Source of the DNA: Lumbricus terrestris
Lineage: Eukaryota; Annelida; Clitellata; Crassiclitellata; Lumbricidae
Length of the DNA: 64,000 bases
Assembly (NCBI GenBank): GCA_949752735.1
Contig: OX457039.1
Location: forward strand, 50,444,806 to 50,508,805
Reading direction: 5' to 3'
Shown one piece after another: positions 1 through 14,400 of the stretch. The notes under the pieces were generated by a model. It had not been told where the DNA came from, made no database searches, and was given only the letters and a program-made list of their open reading frames with translations. The number at the start of each line of letters is the position of its first letter. Within the stretch, counting starts at the first letter, position 1. Made by a program: the position numbers and the translations under genes.

Positions 1-2106
1 TTTTCTTGTTTCCACGTGAACAAAGGTTTCACCAGCACCTCTGCAAGTTACTAAAATTCGCTATATTAAGTGTCTTCATATGTATATGTTGTACATGTAA
101 GCCAGTGTAGCACAGAATAGAAGCGCACAGTGATGGTTGGTGGAACTGTGGTAAATATTACATATCTGTAAACTTGTATCCTGGTTGGCATGTACATTTC
201 ATTTTCTGTATTCTCATGTTATTGCTACCTTATGCCTGGTTGGGGCATTTACACCTGGCTCTGCCAGTCAATGGTTATGCATGGCAATTGAGCAATTACT
301 TTACCTCATGTTATCTATTTTGCAATGTTGTGGGTTAGTTTTTATGCCTGTCGCAGACCATTTAACCATGTGGTAACCTTTGTTTTAAAATCGGTTTTGT
401 AACATTGCAGCAAGCATGCACATCAACACTTGAGACATGTACAGGTCCTATGTGACCAGTTTGGTAGGATTGCCAGCCATGATAATTCTTACATTTATTA
501 TTTTTGATGACGCAGGTCTATAGATGGGCTTTCTGAATTCCCTTGTTAAGCATTTCAGTAGTGAGAAAACTGTTGTATTAAGATTTGTTGTTCATTAAGA
601 TCTCCTTACTTTACTGAGGGCATTTGTAAAGGCACATCAGAATAAAAAAATTCTTTACAGCCACAGATCACTGGAACACTACTTATGTCTGATATTATAA
701 GAACTAGAATTTTAAGTCTGGTTGTATTGTGAAACTCAAATGAGATGGCATTCTATGACCCTGCTTTTAAACTTTTAGTTTTATTGAACAAGATTTTATG
801 CTAATTGCAACGTGTATTTACCTTTAAGTTATGAACATGTTTTCATTTGGTGTGTTGACCATGATGTGAATTTTTGTATATATATGAAACACTTTCAGCC
901 TGTTTTGCTCTATTGAAATAACTTAATTCTGGAAGCAAGTTTTTGAGATTATTTGACATTCCAGAGTGCAGTATGTGATTCAACTTACTGATGTTTCTAT
1001 ACATGTAGACAGACAGCTGAAATCATCTTATTCATAAGAGACAGTTTAGGGTTTAGTATGTATATATATGAAGAGCGAAAGGGGTTTAGCCCAAATGCAT
1101 ATACTTGCTTATGTATGGGGGGATCTACCAATAATAGTGTATGCATAGAAAATGAACATGCAAGTACTAACCGGGTGATGTAGGACTCCTGGAAAGGTGA
1201 AACTTGTATGTCATGGACAAAGGTGGTGGACGATCTTTCCTATTAAACATGTTAATGCTGTTAATCCTTGATTTTTATTGTTTGCACGAGTAAAAAATAG
1301 ACATTCTCTCAGATTCAAGCATACATGCACAGGTTGGTTGGTTTAAAAAGGTGTGCATAAACACAGTGGGGGAAATTTTCAGGATTTCTGCTTACTTATT
1401 AAATGAATGGCTCTTAGTTTATACATTGTGATTGATGGTCTTTCCTGTGTTAGAGCACCTACTAAGGCAGATGCATAGAGTGGCTTTTGTTATGTAGTTT
1501 AGGGAATAACTGGGTAGACATTTTCATGTGAATCCGAGTATTTGGATGTGCTATTTTTCGCATCAAGGTACGAACCCAGTACCATTTTATCTTCACAAAT
1601 TTCATGTATCGGTAATAAAGAATTATCAATTTACCAATTTTTGTACTTCTAATGCTAATACAATTCTCAATTATATGAACTTGACATCCATTGTGGACTT
1701 TTTAAATTGTCATTTGTGGCGAATTATGAGTGAAACACAGTTAAGTTTGTTGAATCATTGTAACAATTTTATTTGCAAGCATTTGTTTTTAGTATTTACT
1801 GAGGCAAATAGTGCTGAAAATGGGCTGTTCAGCCAAAGCAAATGCCTGAGGCTGTTTCCGGTTATTCCTTAAAATATAGCTAGGTTGCAGATGTACTTGT
1901 TTAATTTTAGCTCACACTGAACAACATCAGTGCAACCAAGATTACGTTTTGACTTTTTCTGTCTGGAAGACTGTATATTGCTCTGGTGTAAATCTTTTAT
2001 GTCAAGTGGTTGGTCTTTTTTGCCCAATAAAATAGCCTATATGTGACCTGAATCCGTGCAATTGAAATTATGTTCAATATATGTATAAAACCTAACCACT
2101 GCTATG
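1..2106. other. No supported gene; A+T-rich flank
   Basis: No reading frame here resembles a known protein and none shows convincing splice structure. The longest, 1528-1872 plus, is A+T-driven and low in information. An AATAAA-like signal near 2027 (CCAATAAAAT) could belong to a long 3' UTR of a plus-strand gene lying left of the window, but this is only a guess. Confidence 0.4.
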
Positions 2107-2392
2107 CATGGGTGGAGTTTATCAGGAGCTAGGGGTCTAAGCCCCCCAAGAAGTCCCAGTCATATTTTTTACCACGTAAATGGTATCTTTACTTGGGCGT
2201 GGCCCCCCAAGAAGGCGCAGACTCGGACTTTTTTCAAAGGTCATCAACTTTTTTGGCCGGAAAATTAGTTTTTTTCGGCGAGATTAAAAAAGGTCAACTT
2301 TTTGGGGCCAAGAAAATATTTTCCGGCGCCTCTCAAGTCTCAGTCCCGACAAATTTAGCCCCTCCAATAATGGAAACCAAACTCCGCCCATG
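2107..2392. mobile_element. hAT-type MITE (286 bp) with perfect 8-bp TSD
   Basis: The ends form inverted repeats: CATGGGTGGAGTTT on the left and, read inward on the other strand, CATGGGCGGAGTTTGG on the right. The element is flanked on both sides by the 8-mer CTGCTATG (2099-2106 and 2393-2400). An 8-bp duplication is the mark of hAT transposition. The inside has no transposase and contains the AAAGGTCATCAACTTTTT type of motif seen in the other small hAT copies in this window. Confidence 0.85.
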
Positions 2393-3039
2393 CTGCTATG
2401 TGACAGCAACAATGATATCAAGGATGTTTTGTGAAACTGTTAAAATAATTAAACAATGAAATTAAAGTAAAGTGGCATCTTCCATGAGCACGTACAAAAT
2501 TTGGAAGAAGACTATCAAGACTGTTAACAACAGACTAATCCCTTTCTCATAACTGAGTTGCAGTTTTGTCAACCTGTTTTTCTAAATAAACAAACATATA
2601 CACAAGAACAGATAGTAGGCAGAAATGCACCTACACTTAATCAACTAATGAAGAAATTTGGTGCTTCTTTAAGCTTTAAACTAAACAAAGGACACTGTTG
2701 TCAAACAAATAGCCTGTAGTTACGCTCTTTGTCATTTTGTTTAAAGGGATTTACTGATTTATAGTCTGCATTAAATGAGCATCTTTTACAATGTGAATGT
2801 CGTATAGGACTTTCAACTTTCTAGTACCAATTGTGGAAAAACATAGTTTGGTTACTCGAGCAGTTTTGTTCAATCTGGTCATGAATGTAGGCTTTGCTGA
2901 AATATATGGACTGTGCATAATTTCTAAAGACTCCTGTTAAAAAATTTAATGTCTGTTGTGCTTTACAGTTTACCTTTTCTCATCCTCTCAAGAATCTCCT
3001 AACCGAATATCAATTATCTCAAAAAAATTTCTTCTTCTT

Positions 3040-3590
3040 TCCCTTCAGACTAGAATTATTCCCTTTGGCGAGGGGTCAGCCACTCGGAGCCTTCTCCTCC
3101 ACTTGTCTCTTTTCCAGTGTCTTCTTTCTTCATTTTGAGCAACTTCAGGTATTGTTGTGTCACGTCCTCCCATCTTTTCTTCTTTCGTCCCCGGCTGTGT
3201 CAACCATATACCTTTGCTTGCATGATTCGTTTGACACAGCTATCCTCCTCTTTTTCTCATTACATGTCCCTTCCACCGCAGCCTAGTCTCTCGTGCCTTG
3301 TCATTTATACATGCCACTCCGTCTTCCTGATGTCCTCACTTCATTTCGTGTCTTTCAGTGATATCCTGAGCATTGCAGCATTCGCATCTCTGTTCTTTCC
3401 TGCAAACCCTCGTCACTTTTCGTTAACACCCAGGCCTCTGCTCCACATAGCATTACCAATCTCGAAAAATCTAGCAACTTATTTACTAGGACTCAAAATT
3501 TTAACTCATATGCACTCACATAATATCAGTATATCGTGGCTCAACACTGCACCTTTGCTATTGTGGGCCTTTCTATATGAATAACCTCCC
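3040..3590 (-). mobile_element. Decayed LINE 3' end (reverse transcriptase C-terminal region)
   Basis: Read on the minus strand, broken frames give pieces such as ARETRLRWKGHVMRK and later KRRWEDV-type, DPSPKGI-like text. These are typical of the last domain of animal non-LTR retrotransposon polyproteins (RLRW.GHV..R, GRP..RW.D). Several stops and frameshifts interrupt it, so it is a dead 5'-truncated copy. The long plus-strand frames over the same bases are shadows. Confidence 0.6.
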
Positions 3591-3599
3591 TCTCTCTAA

Positions 3600-5422
3600 C
3601 AATATAGTAAGATCTTATTGTGGTGTCATCCTCATCACTTTCTGATTTCAATGGGCTGTCCCATATTCCAAATTTTATGAATGCATTGACCCACTCAAGA
3701 TAATTGTATAAAATCTATTCATTTATATAGCACAATAACTTCAGAGACACTCTCAACACAGAAACCGCAGGGACAAAGAAATGAGAGACTGATGAGAAAA
3801 CAAACAAGTCATTAGTTTAACCCTTAGTGAGGGAGGAAGGTCATTCCTCATGGAGAGACCCACCACAGCAAAGACCCGATGATGGGCCAGAGCAGTTCTA
3901 GTCCTAGGAACAAAAAGTTCAAGCACAAGGAGTGGGACAAGGATGCAGATAACAGCTTTCACACATTGAGAGGTATTTATGGCACCTGCCCTTTTCAACA
4001 CACAAGACATCAATTATTGAATACTTATCCAAGAAAAACATTCCACGATCACAACCCTTTGAACCAGTCGTTCCCTATCTTAACTGACCTACTCTCCATT
4101 AAACGATACAAGTGAATTTGTGGATCGTCTGTGCTCAACTAACCAGCTATGCAAGCCAAACATTCTTGATAGCTGTGGAAGTTCCAAGAAGCACAAGATT
4201 ACAATAACACCAGCTACCCATGTAACAACTTGATTCTTAGCATAAAGAAATATTTGGAATAACACATTGGAATCATGGGTTGAATGTCACAGAGGTGGTT
4301 GCTTTCTCTGACATAGCACAACCACATTCAAAGCATTTTAGACACCAGACAAATCAGAATATTGATAAAGCCGTTTCCTCCTGGCATCTGAAAAGGTTTA
4401 AGCAGCAGCATCTTCAAAAACTCGCATAGCACACAATAAAACACAACTTCAGACACTCCACAATCTCATGTTCAAACGATGTCCTGGTGCACCTCTTAAT
4501 TGTCGCTTACTTCTGCCTCAAGAGTTCTGCATTTAAGAATTAGACTTAAATTTGGAGTTCGCAACATTTCCGTCTGTTCTTGCTTTGAAGCAAGATGTAG
4601 TTACACGAGATGATCACCCTGGGTTTGCTAGGTCCTTTTCACATCAGGCTGTCATTGGTACCTAGCAGGAATAACAATAACAACAGTTCTGTATCATTCC
4701 GAGCTCATACAATCTTACACGACCCAGAGTTGAGTTTTTATTTCTGCAGACCTATTGTTCTCCACAGAATAACTTTTGTCATCACAGACAGGGACCAATA
4801 CACTCGTCAAATACATCGAGTACAAGGGATCCTGACAAAACAATTTACATTAACAGGTCAGTCTGATCATGCTTTGAATTACAATACGTTAAGCCAATGT
4901 AATCATACAGAAACACAGCTTCATTAGTATGTAATTGGAAATCATTACATAAAAACAATCCACTGTATATTCAAAATGCATTTCTTATTAACCCTTTGAA
5001 CCCGGCAGGCCGGAATAGAGTTACGGGAGCTCCGAGTTAAAAGAGCTAAAGGATTAAAAATGATCAGCTGTGGTTCTACCTAAAAATTAAAACACACTGA
5101 TCTGATCTACTTTGTTTTTAAAAATATCAACAGATGGCCATTGTACAAAGGAATTGTAAAAAGAAATTTTGTAAGTGCATCACTGCATTTTCTTGCGGTG
5201 GCCAACTGTCCATGCCTCTGATTTACATTTCGTGGTGATCTTGAACATGTCACAAATTTAATTAATAATAATAATGATGATGTGTCATCACATTAAAATA
5301 ATCAGAACTGCAAAAGTTTTAATAATATTCTGGATGTTAAAATTCTGTTGATCACAACTGCAATTAAGCACACAGTCCAGAATGTGATTAATAAGTTGAA
5401 TTAAAGCAAGAGAGGTTGTTGG
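3600..5422. other. Intergenic / probable SUGT1 3' flank; nothing recognised
   Basis: No frame here matches a known family. The right part, adjoining the SUGT1 stop at 5423, should contain that gene's 3' UTR on the minus strand, but I cannot place its polyadenylation site with confidence. Confidence 0.35.
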
Positions 5423-8400
5423 TTAGTAGTCCCACTTTTTGAACTCCATGCCGTCAGGTGGCTTTATTTCAACTGGCTTTTCACCGATTTCCTTCCAGTT
5501 TGTACTCAAAACTGTTCCACCAGATTCTGACTGAAAACAGAAGAAAGCAATTGATCTTTTATAAAAAAAAGACACTAAATATATTCAGAGTGTAAAATAA
5601 CGAGCTGTGATGCTCATACAGCTGTATGCTCAAGTCATGATTTATTTCATGATAAAACATGCAAATGATTGAATTTAATTTAGGAATTTGATTCTCTCAA
5701 ACTGAATTTAATGTAGGAATTCATTGCTCTCAAATTTTTATTACAAGCTATGATCTCCCTTCAAAGTTGTGCTTATTACATCCGAACAATCAAACTTCAT
5801 TTCATGAATTTCTCAAGTCTTTCTTCCTTTGCTGTGGCTGGACTGGGAATGCTCCTGAGTAGATTTCTTGAAGGGGTGCTAAATAAATACATAGAATGAA
5901 TAAATCATGAATGAATGAATGAACACTTTAATAATCGAACAATCTTTTAGATATATGTTTGTTTGTTTGTATGTGCACTTGTTATAGCGCCCCTTCAAGA
6001 TCTCTCTACTCAGAGGCGCTCCCGAATGCAGAGCGGACACTGTATCGGAGTCTCACGCCGAAGCGCTGAGCAATTGTGAGTGAAGAACTTGCCCAAGGTC
6101 CTTACGCGGCGAGGTGGATTCGAACCTCGAACCTTCTGGCTTCAAGGCAACGACGCCACCACTACACCACCGCGCCCCATGGTTTATATGGTTGAAATAC
6201 AAAGAAGATGAAGTAAAAGTTCTGACTTCAAATAAGTTACAATCACAGATTCTGTTTACACACCCAATCCTACTGAAAAATCACAATGTTAAAGAAACTG
6301 CAGCACATTAAGATTTGCGTACAAATGATTTGTTCATCGCTCGTTGAACTTCCTCCGAACCGTCGGAATAGATCTGCTGGAAGAGTTTGTTCAGAGCAGC
6401 GTCGCCTTCCAACTTCTCGTCCTTCTCTTCCTCTTTGATCTCGGCAACCATCTTGTCCCAGTTTCGATTGTGATGACTTGACGACGGATAAACGTGGGAA
6501 TTTTTAGTATCTGAAACTAAATGAATTCACAGGAACGTTAAGTCGTGCCTGCAACCCAACCTGATTCGACAGTTACAAGCGTTGCTTGCGAGATTACACA
6601 TTTTGCACCTAAGGTGAACATTGGAAAGCTAAGACAAACTATAAAAGATTCCTGCTTTTTACTCACTATTTTTTTACATTTGATGACCTTCACCTTAAAC
6701 TAAATACTCTAACAAAAGTACAACTCCAATAAGTTTAACAACTTGTTGACAGTGAAGAAGAGCAGTCTCTTAAGCAGCAGTCTCATATGTTGGAAGAGAC
6801 AGCAACTTCATTTTTTAGTGTCGGGACCGACAGTACTTAGTCAATATGCTTATTATAGCTGTTTTGGCTAGAGGTATAGTAGAAATCTCAAAAATAAATA
6901 TCTGCCATGGTAGGAATTTAAATCCTTCATCTCTCAGTTGGCACAGTCCAGCACGCTAACCACTAACTTCATTTTTTAGTGTCGGGACCGACAGTACTTA
7001 GTCAATATGCTTATTATAGCTGTTTTGGCTAGAGGTATAGTAGAAATCTCAAAAATAAATATCTGCCATGGTAGGAATTTAAATCCTTCATCTCTCAGTT
7101 GGCACAGTCCAGCACGCTAACCACTAACATGCAATGTGAATAGTGAACTGAACATAAAAAAAAGAAAATGCCATTTCGATTACCAGGAGTGAAGTGTTTA
7201 ATCTTTGGCTGCTTTCCATCAGATTCCAATTTCTCCCAACGAATTCCCTCTGCTTTCTTAAGCTTTATTTCAACCTGCCAATAGTTTCATATAATTATGA
7301 AATATGAGTGTTCACTAAGTAGCTATAAATAGTAACACTGCACAAGTTACAAAAACAAAATTCCAGAAACAATAACGATCAGTAAATTATATAAATCTAC
7401 GACTGAGGCTGCTTTTATTTACACCAATTTTGCTGATCCTTATTGGCCATAAATCACTATGTAGCAGATGAAATAAACATATTAAAACGCAGGAATAGAA
7501 TATAAACCAACAAAGCAAAATACCAGTTTTGCAATCTAACTTGTGTAAAGTACTGACTAAGCTTTAGCACTGCAGTTAAAGCCAAAACTTACCCGAGAAG
7601 AAAGGATTTTAATCTGACTGTGGGCAGGAGACACAGCATTCGCCAGTTCCAGTTCTAGACTATAGTCACTTCCAGATGGTAGAACGACAGTACAACTCAG
7701 CTACAACAGAAATAATTGGTTTATTAACTTTTCTCAATAAGAATCTTTGATGTATTGTATACACTGAAAAATGAATGGTGAATCCCAACACCTCAGAGCT
7801 TCTCCAGATGATACAGAAATACCATTTTCTTTTAGATAGTATACGCCATGTATGCCCATCCAGTTCCATGCATTTCCAACAGCATCCCTGAAATGAATTT
7901 GGAAGCAGACATCTGACAGTAGGCGCCATAGGCTGCATTGAACCATCATCACTGGCAACTCCTTAATTGAGTCTATGCTCTCATTTCATTCTCACCTTAA
8001 TGCACAACAGTCTCAAACTGTTTATCCACCATAGGTTGCATCTGTCATAGCAGACTAATCTACTGGAATATGAAAAGATGACAGCTAGCTTGTGACACAT
8101 GATGCCATGAACATTCGACACTGACACAATAGAAGCTAATAAATAATACGCCACACACTTATCATTTCCAGTGTTTCACTGATCTCTACATTCTCAAGTG
8201 CTCAAAACTGATTTATTTACATGCCTCTAGAGATTAAACATACATACCGAGTGTTCTTGAATGTCACATTTTACATCTTCTTTTTTGACATTTTTCAAAA
8301 GCAGTGATACTACCACTTGTGACTCGGTCTGATACCATTCATATCTGAAATAAAAATAACGCAACTGATACACAACTGCAGACATTAATCATTATACATG

Positions 8401-11400
8401 TGCACGAAAAAATATTATGCGAAATATACACACGATTAAAATATCTGATTATCCTTGAACTTGCAGCTATTGTAACTGTAATGTGAACAAATACCCAGGT
8501 TATCCAATATCCATATACAACTCATTTAATGCAGACTATTAAGCAGTATCCAGAAATTGAGCAGTGCTAAAAGTAAAAGATTTATGATAGAATGGATACA
8601 GTATTTTAAAAACTTGCCTTGTTTTAGGGCCAGAAGGCATTGGAACAGCATCTGTTTTCGGCAAATTTTCTTTACCATCTTCCTCTGAATTCAACTAATA
8701 GACACAAAAACATTTTACTTAATATTTAGCTCTGAATTCAGATAACAGATCCACAATGCATATGCAGTTAGTCAAGTTCTCAATTTCTTGACCATTTACA
8801 TTTTAAACAGCATTTAACTAAGTTACAAACAATGCCTTGCTAATTGCAAATGTTCAGTAATTAGATGCGCAATCTGATTCATAATTTTGCCCACTAATTG
8901 CTTATATATTTCTTTGCAAATTCAGCACAGTTTTGTTTTGTTCTTATTCTTAAAAACCAAGCTATGAAATATATAATTCAATACAATTTAATATGAGACA
9001 GGATCCATTAAAGCTGAACAGGTCAATGACCATAGATTGTCCATGGGAAGATGAGACGGTGAGGGAGAGGACTGGCCACCAACAAGTAGCTAACACTTCA
9101 TATCAACGACCATAAAATGTCAGTGCTTTAAACTATACTGACAACAAGACTGTACCACACACCAGAATTTTGCTCTGACAGCACTAAATTAGTTGCTTCC
9201 CTGTGCATTATTACAGGAACCCAAGACGTGTTCACAGATTGGATAATGTCAGCAATGGTACCTCAGAGCCCTGATGATCTTCGACAGATAAATGACTCCC
9301 ACATTTGTTGATCCATTCATCGAACGTTTTGTCCTCTGCTATAATCAGTTGAGAACAAAATCAATAACCATATAATATCAAATATACCAAGTTTTCACCC
9401 TTGCAGCATGACTTACAGGATAATAAGTTAGGATACCTATTGTTACATGTGTCATCTTCTAATTAAAAAATGGAATCTACCCAGCAGCAGCATCGTGTGC
9501 TGCAAGTGCTGTCACTCTGCACATAATGCTGTCAACTGGAATCCGTTGTTTGGCTCCAGATGTTCATACAAGGCCCCACCGCACAAGCCTCTACCTTATA
9601 GTACAGCATTCTGCTAACTGTCCAGTTCTTAAGGACATTAAACATCATACAAGCGCAGAGCAACACTCAAGACATATCTTTTCCAAGGCACACTCTGACT
9701 GATTGCGTTTGTGTCTGTAGAGGCACCCTTGTAACGGTATGTGCTGTGCTACGGTGCCATAGAAATTGTTATCATTATTATTATTATTACTCGTCTAGTG
9801 TTCTACTAATGTCTACTGTTCAATCACAGTGACATTGATTCACTCAAAACCATGGTTACAGCAAAACAAACCTACATTCTCCAAGAAAGAGATTATCAGA
9901 TCTGAACTGTTAATAAAAGAAACTATTTCCTCAAATGGCCTTCTAAATCACACGGACTTTTAATTTTGCACAAACCTCTCTTCTTTTATGGAATTACCAA
10001 GTTTTGGGCGAGAAAGTAGACCTAATCAAAATTTAAAAATCCATGAGTCTAATTACAGTCAAAAATGAATACAGAAATTTATACGAATTTAAATAAACTG
10101 ATGAGAAGCATTCAAAACTTACAGTTAAGATCTTTTCCAACAAGTAGCATTTGATTAGCAGTCACAAAGTCATTGAGCCGAAAACAGGCAACTCTGTAAA
10201 CCAATATCAAAACACAATTAATAAAAACAGAAAACGGAATTGTATAAAGCCACCAACTAACCTTTGTTAACTATATCAGATCAGATCAAACTACATTTTT
10301 ACTAGGGAAACATAAGTTCCTGCAGAAATTATTCTGATAATTTCTTATGAATGCATACGTTTAAGCTATACAACTGTGACAGGCGCTTTATAAATCCCAA
10401 AATCTCCTCACTCACTCAATGTAGTACTCATTTGGGGGGGGGCCGGTAGAGTAATGGTTAACACGCTGGCCAAGAGTGAGAGAGGTAGTGAGTGCGAGCC
10501 CCCGTTGGGCAGATTTGAATTTGTAGGCTGCCATCGGCGCCGTGTAATTACAAAGCTGTCTGTTCAGTTAGTAGTTAAGTTTAATTAAGATTACTGCATA
10601 ACTTGTAAATGTAAAGCGCAGTGCGTCTTGCAGGCGTTTAATTAAAGCAAAGATTATTATTATTAATAACCTCAGATCAAATGTTACTAATTAGTACCTC
10701 AAACATTTTAAAAGGCGATAATAACTATCAAGAAACACTAAAACCTCGTGCCCTGAAGCACAGAAATAATTTTTAAAAGTCTTTTTCTCTATTAATGAAC
10801 TGTAGTAGTAAAAAGACAGGCCTACCCTTTCCGCAAATACGCCTTTGAATTCTTTGGATTGATTTCTAAGGCCTTCTCAGCATCAGCAAGGGCCTCTGTT
10901 AAAAGAGAAGAACAACAATTTAAAAAACAAAGAACAAGTCATGCATAAAATTGATTCTATTCAATCAAACAAAATAACAAACAACCAAATCACCTAAATT
11001 TGTTTCATCTAAGCAAATTAAATAACGAGTTTGGGAGCACCAATTAAGTTAATGGGTCATTCCGTGACAAATCAACCAAGGCCTCCCACACTCCGACTCA
11101 GATTTTCCTGATTTTTTCACCAAAAATCAATTATCATCTGGTATGAAGAACTGGAAAGTTTCAAGTGTCCAGAGTGAAAACTGACCGAGTTATGGGGTCC
11201 TGAAGTTGGTGGGGGTAGGCCGAAAAGTGAACGCGAATTTGCGTCTGCGAAATTTTTGTCATTTTCAGACGCCAATAACTTTGGATCTAGACCAGCTAAA
11301 CACATTTGGTTTTCAGTTTTCAATTCTGTGCATAGCATGGATTGGCAAGGTCAAGTAACATTTGCTCTCTCTAATATGAGGAATTCATAAGAATTTTTGA

Positions 11401-14400
11401 AAAGTGTCACAATATTTCTTGCCGAGCCAGTTTTTGTCATGTTTGCAGACACACCATACTGTCAAGACATGCCAGAAAGGAATAATTTTTGTGTGGTTTT
11501 ATTCACCTACTGGTGTAGTTGCAAATGTGTAATTTATTTGTGTTTTGGTGTACAGGGACTGCTGTAACACCCTGCCAAAAACCCTTCATCTCCGTGACAG
11601 TGGTCACTTTCAACTGACCAAATGGGCATGTGGGACACCTGATAAACAAGTCAAACACACATCATTGGAAAGCTTGAAGAAAATCCTTTTATTGATACTA
11701 ATTTCCTGATGGTAATCTTCATCTAACTCATTAAATTATTTTTTTTAAATGCGTGATTTTTGAACGCGAATTTGCGTCTGCAAATTTTTTTACATTTTCA
11801 GACGCCAATAACTTTCGATCTAGACCAGCTAAACACATTTGGTTTTCAGTTTTCATTCTGTGCATAGCATGGATTGGCAAGGTCAAGTAACATTTGCTCT
11901 CTCTAATATGAGGAATTAATAAGAATTTTTGAAAAGTGCCAAAATATTTGTTGCCGAGCCAGTTTTTGTCATGTTTGCAAACACGCTATACTGTCAAGAC
12001 ATGCCAGAAAGGAATAATTTTGTGTGGTTTTATTCACCTACTGGTGTAGTTGCAAATGTGTAATTTATTTGTGTTTTGGTGTACATGGACTGCTGTAGCT
12101 CCTTGCCAAAAACCCTTCATCTCCGTGACAGTGGTCACTTTCAACTGACCAAATGGGCATGTGGGACATCTGCCAAACAAGTCAAACATACATCATATGA
12201 AAGCTAGAAGATTAACCTTTCTTATGATACCAATCTCTTGTTGGAAATCTCAGGATAATTTAATCAAATAACTTGTTAAAAATTTGTGATAATGCTGTTC
12301 GCATTGGTGTAAAAGCAATTAAACGACCGATTTAATATGACATTGAAATGGAGGTTGAAAGTTTAAATCATACAACCAGTTGAAGATGTTTCGAATCTCA
12401 TCGGATGTCTGCTGGACATTAGCCACTCAGCACAGTGAAATTCAAGATGTGACTGAACTCTATGTTCCAGGAAAGTACGTTGCTGCTGTGTATAACCAAG
12501 CATGGTATGTTGGGAATATAGTGGAGCAAGAACAAGACAAGGAGGATGTACTAGTAAATTTCATGAGGGCCACAGCGACCAAGGGTTCATTCCAATGGCC
12601 CAGAAGAAACGATGACTGTTGGGTGCCAACAGAACATTTGCTGTGTCTTCTGCCTGTGCCATCAATAAGCACAACAGGACGGCACTATCGATTGGACGAT
12701 GAAATTGTACATAAAATAGAATCGCTGTTCAAGAAATTTGCAGACAGACACTTCTAAAAGTTCTGAGAATAACTGCATAGGAGGAACAGCGAATGTACTC
12801 TTTGAGGTGAAAATATAGATGGTATGATTTAAACTTTAAACCTCCATTTCAATGTCATATTAAATTGGTCGTTTCAATTCAATTCATTTATTGTAACCAA
12901 CCATCAACATACACAATAGACATAGTATAACATGCTTCACATTATCGGATGGTAACAAGGAAGGCCCTAAGGGATGAATATCCCGCTAACAGGGACACCT
13001 AATTACATATGCAATTTTAACAGATGGCTAGACGGTTGACATAATGAATTGAACAATAGGCTAAAAGAACAGCATGAGATGACAATTAATGTAGTAAACT
13101 TAACTAAAGAACGCAAAACAAACACAACAAATAATAATAAAATAAAATAAAATCAGTGCCTACAAGGTTAAATATCTTTGCAGTCATTAACCAAGTAGTT
13201 GCGCAGTAATGTTTTTGCTCTTTGTAAACTGGAAGCTTGTTGAACATGACTAGGAAACGAGTTCCATATACCTGGTCCAGTATATTTAATATGGAATCTT
13301 CTTGAGTTTAAACGAGCGGATATGGCTCGATAATGAGAGGAGTTCCTGGTGGAATAGCAGTAAATTTCAGATCCTTTTTGGAAATACCCTGCAAAGTTAA
13401 GGGGAAGAAGATCATGGGTGAACCGATACATAAAGACTCCTATCTGGAAAGTCATTATTTGGTGAAACTTTAATAAATTAAATGATTGAAATAAAGGACT
13501 TGAGTGAATAAAAGGCTTAACTCCAGCTATGATACGTATTGCACGTTTTTGGAGAAGTACTAATTTATTGACCCTGGATTTATATGTAGATGCCCAAACT
13601 AAATTACAGTATGAGAGATAAGGATATATTAATGAGTAGTACAATTTAACACGGATAGTGGGGGGGAGTATATGGGAAGTTCGACGAAGGATACCAACAC
13701 TTTTTGCAACCTTGGCAGAGATATATTTAATATGATCATTCCATGTGAGGTGTTGATCTATGTACACACCAAGAAATTTAGTGGAGCTAACCTGCGTTAT
13801 GGAGGTATCATTGATAGACAGTTGCAATTCATTCTGGGGGCACATCTTTTTATTAGTTCGAAAGAGCATAAAGTTAGTTTTATCAATGTTTAAGGAGAGT
13901 CTATTAGCAGAGAACCATTCGGCTATGAAGATAAGTTCATTGTTTACTGTTTGCATTAGACTCTGGTAGGATTTATGAGAGTAGAAGACATTTGTATCAT
14001 CAGCAAACAAGATGAATGAAAGAGTAGGAGATATATTAGGCAAGTCATTAATGTATAGAAGAAAAAGCAAGGGTCCGAGATTAGAACCTTGGGGCACACC
14101 ATATCTAACAACTCTAAAGTCTGAGAGAGCTCCATTGCAGGAAACACACTGGAGACGCCTTTCGAGATAACTGGTAAACCAAGCTAATTGGATGCCTCTG
14201 ATGCCATAATTAGCTAATTTTTTTAATAGGATCTCATGATTCACAGTATCGAAGGCCTTTGCTAAATCGAAGAAAATACCAATAGAATATTCATTGTTTT
14301 CAAAGGCCTTAGAAATTTTATCATACATATCAATTAAAGGCATAAAAGTAGATCGACCAGATTGAAAGCCATATTGGTATGGAAAAATAATGAGATTTTT

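Noticed and set aside
3117..3584. 155-aa plus-strand frame rich in Ser, Phe and Leu
   Set aside because: Antisense of a decayed LINE 3' end. Its composition is that of a shadow frame.
5971..6179. A functional tRNA gene
   Set aside because: A and B boxes are present, but no cloverleaf with a paired acceptor stem can be drawn. Three copies share a non-tRNA body, so it is a SINE.
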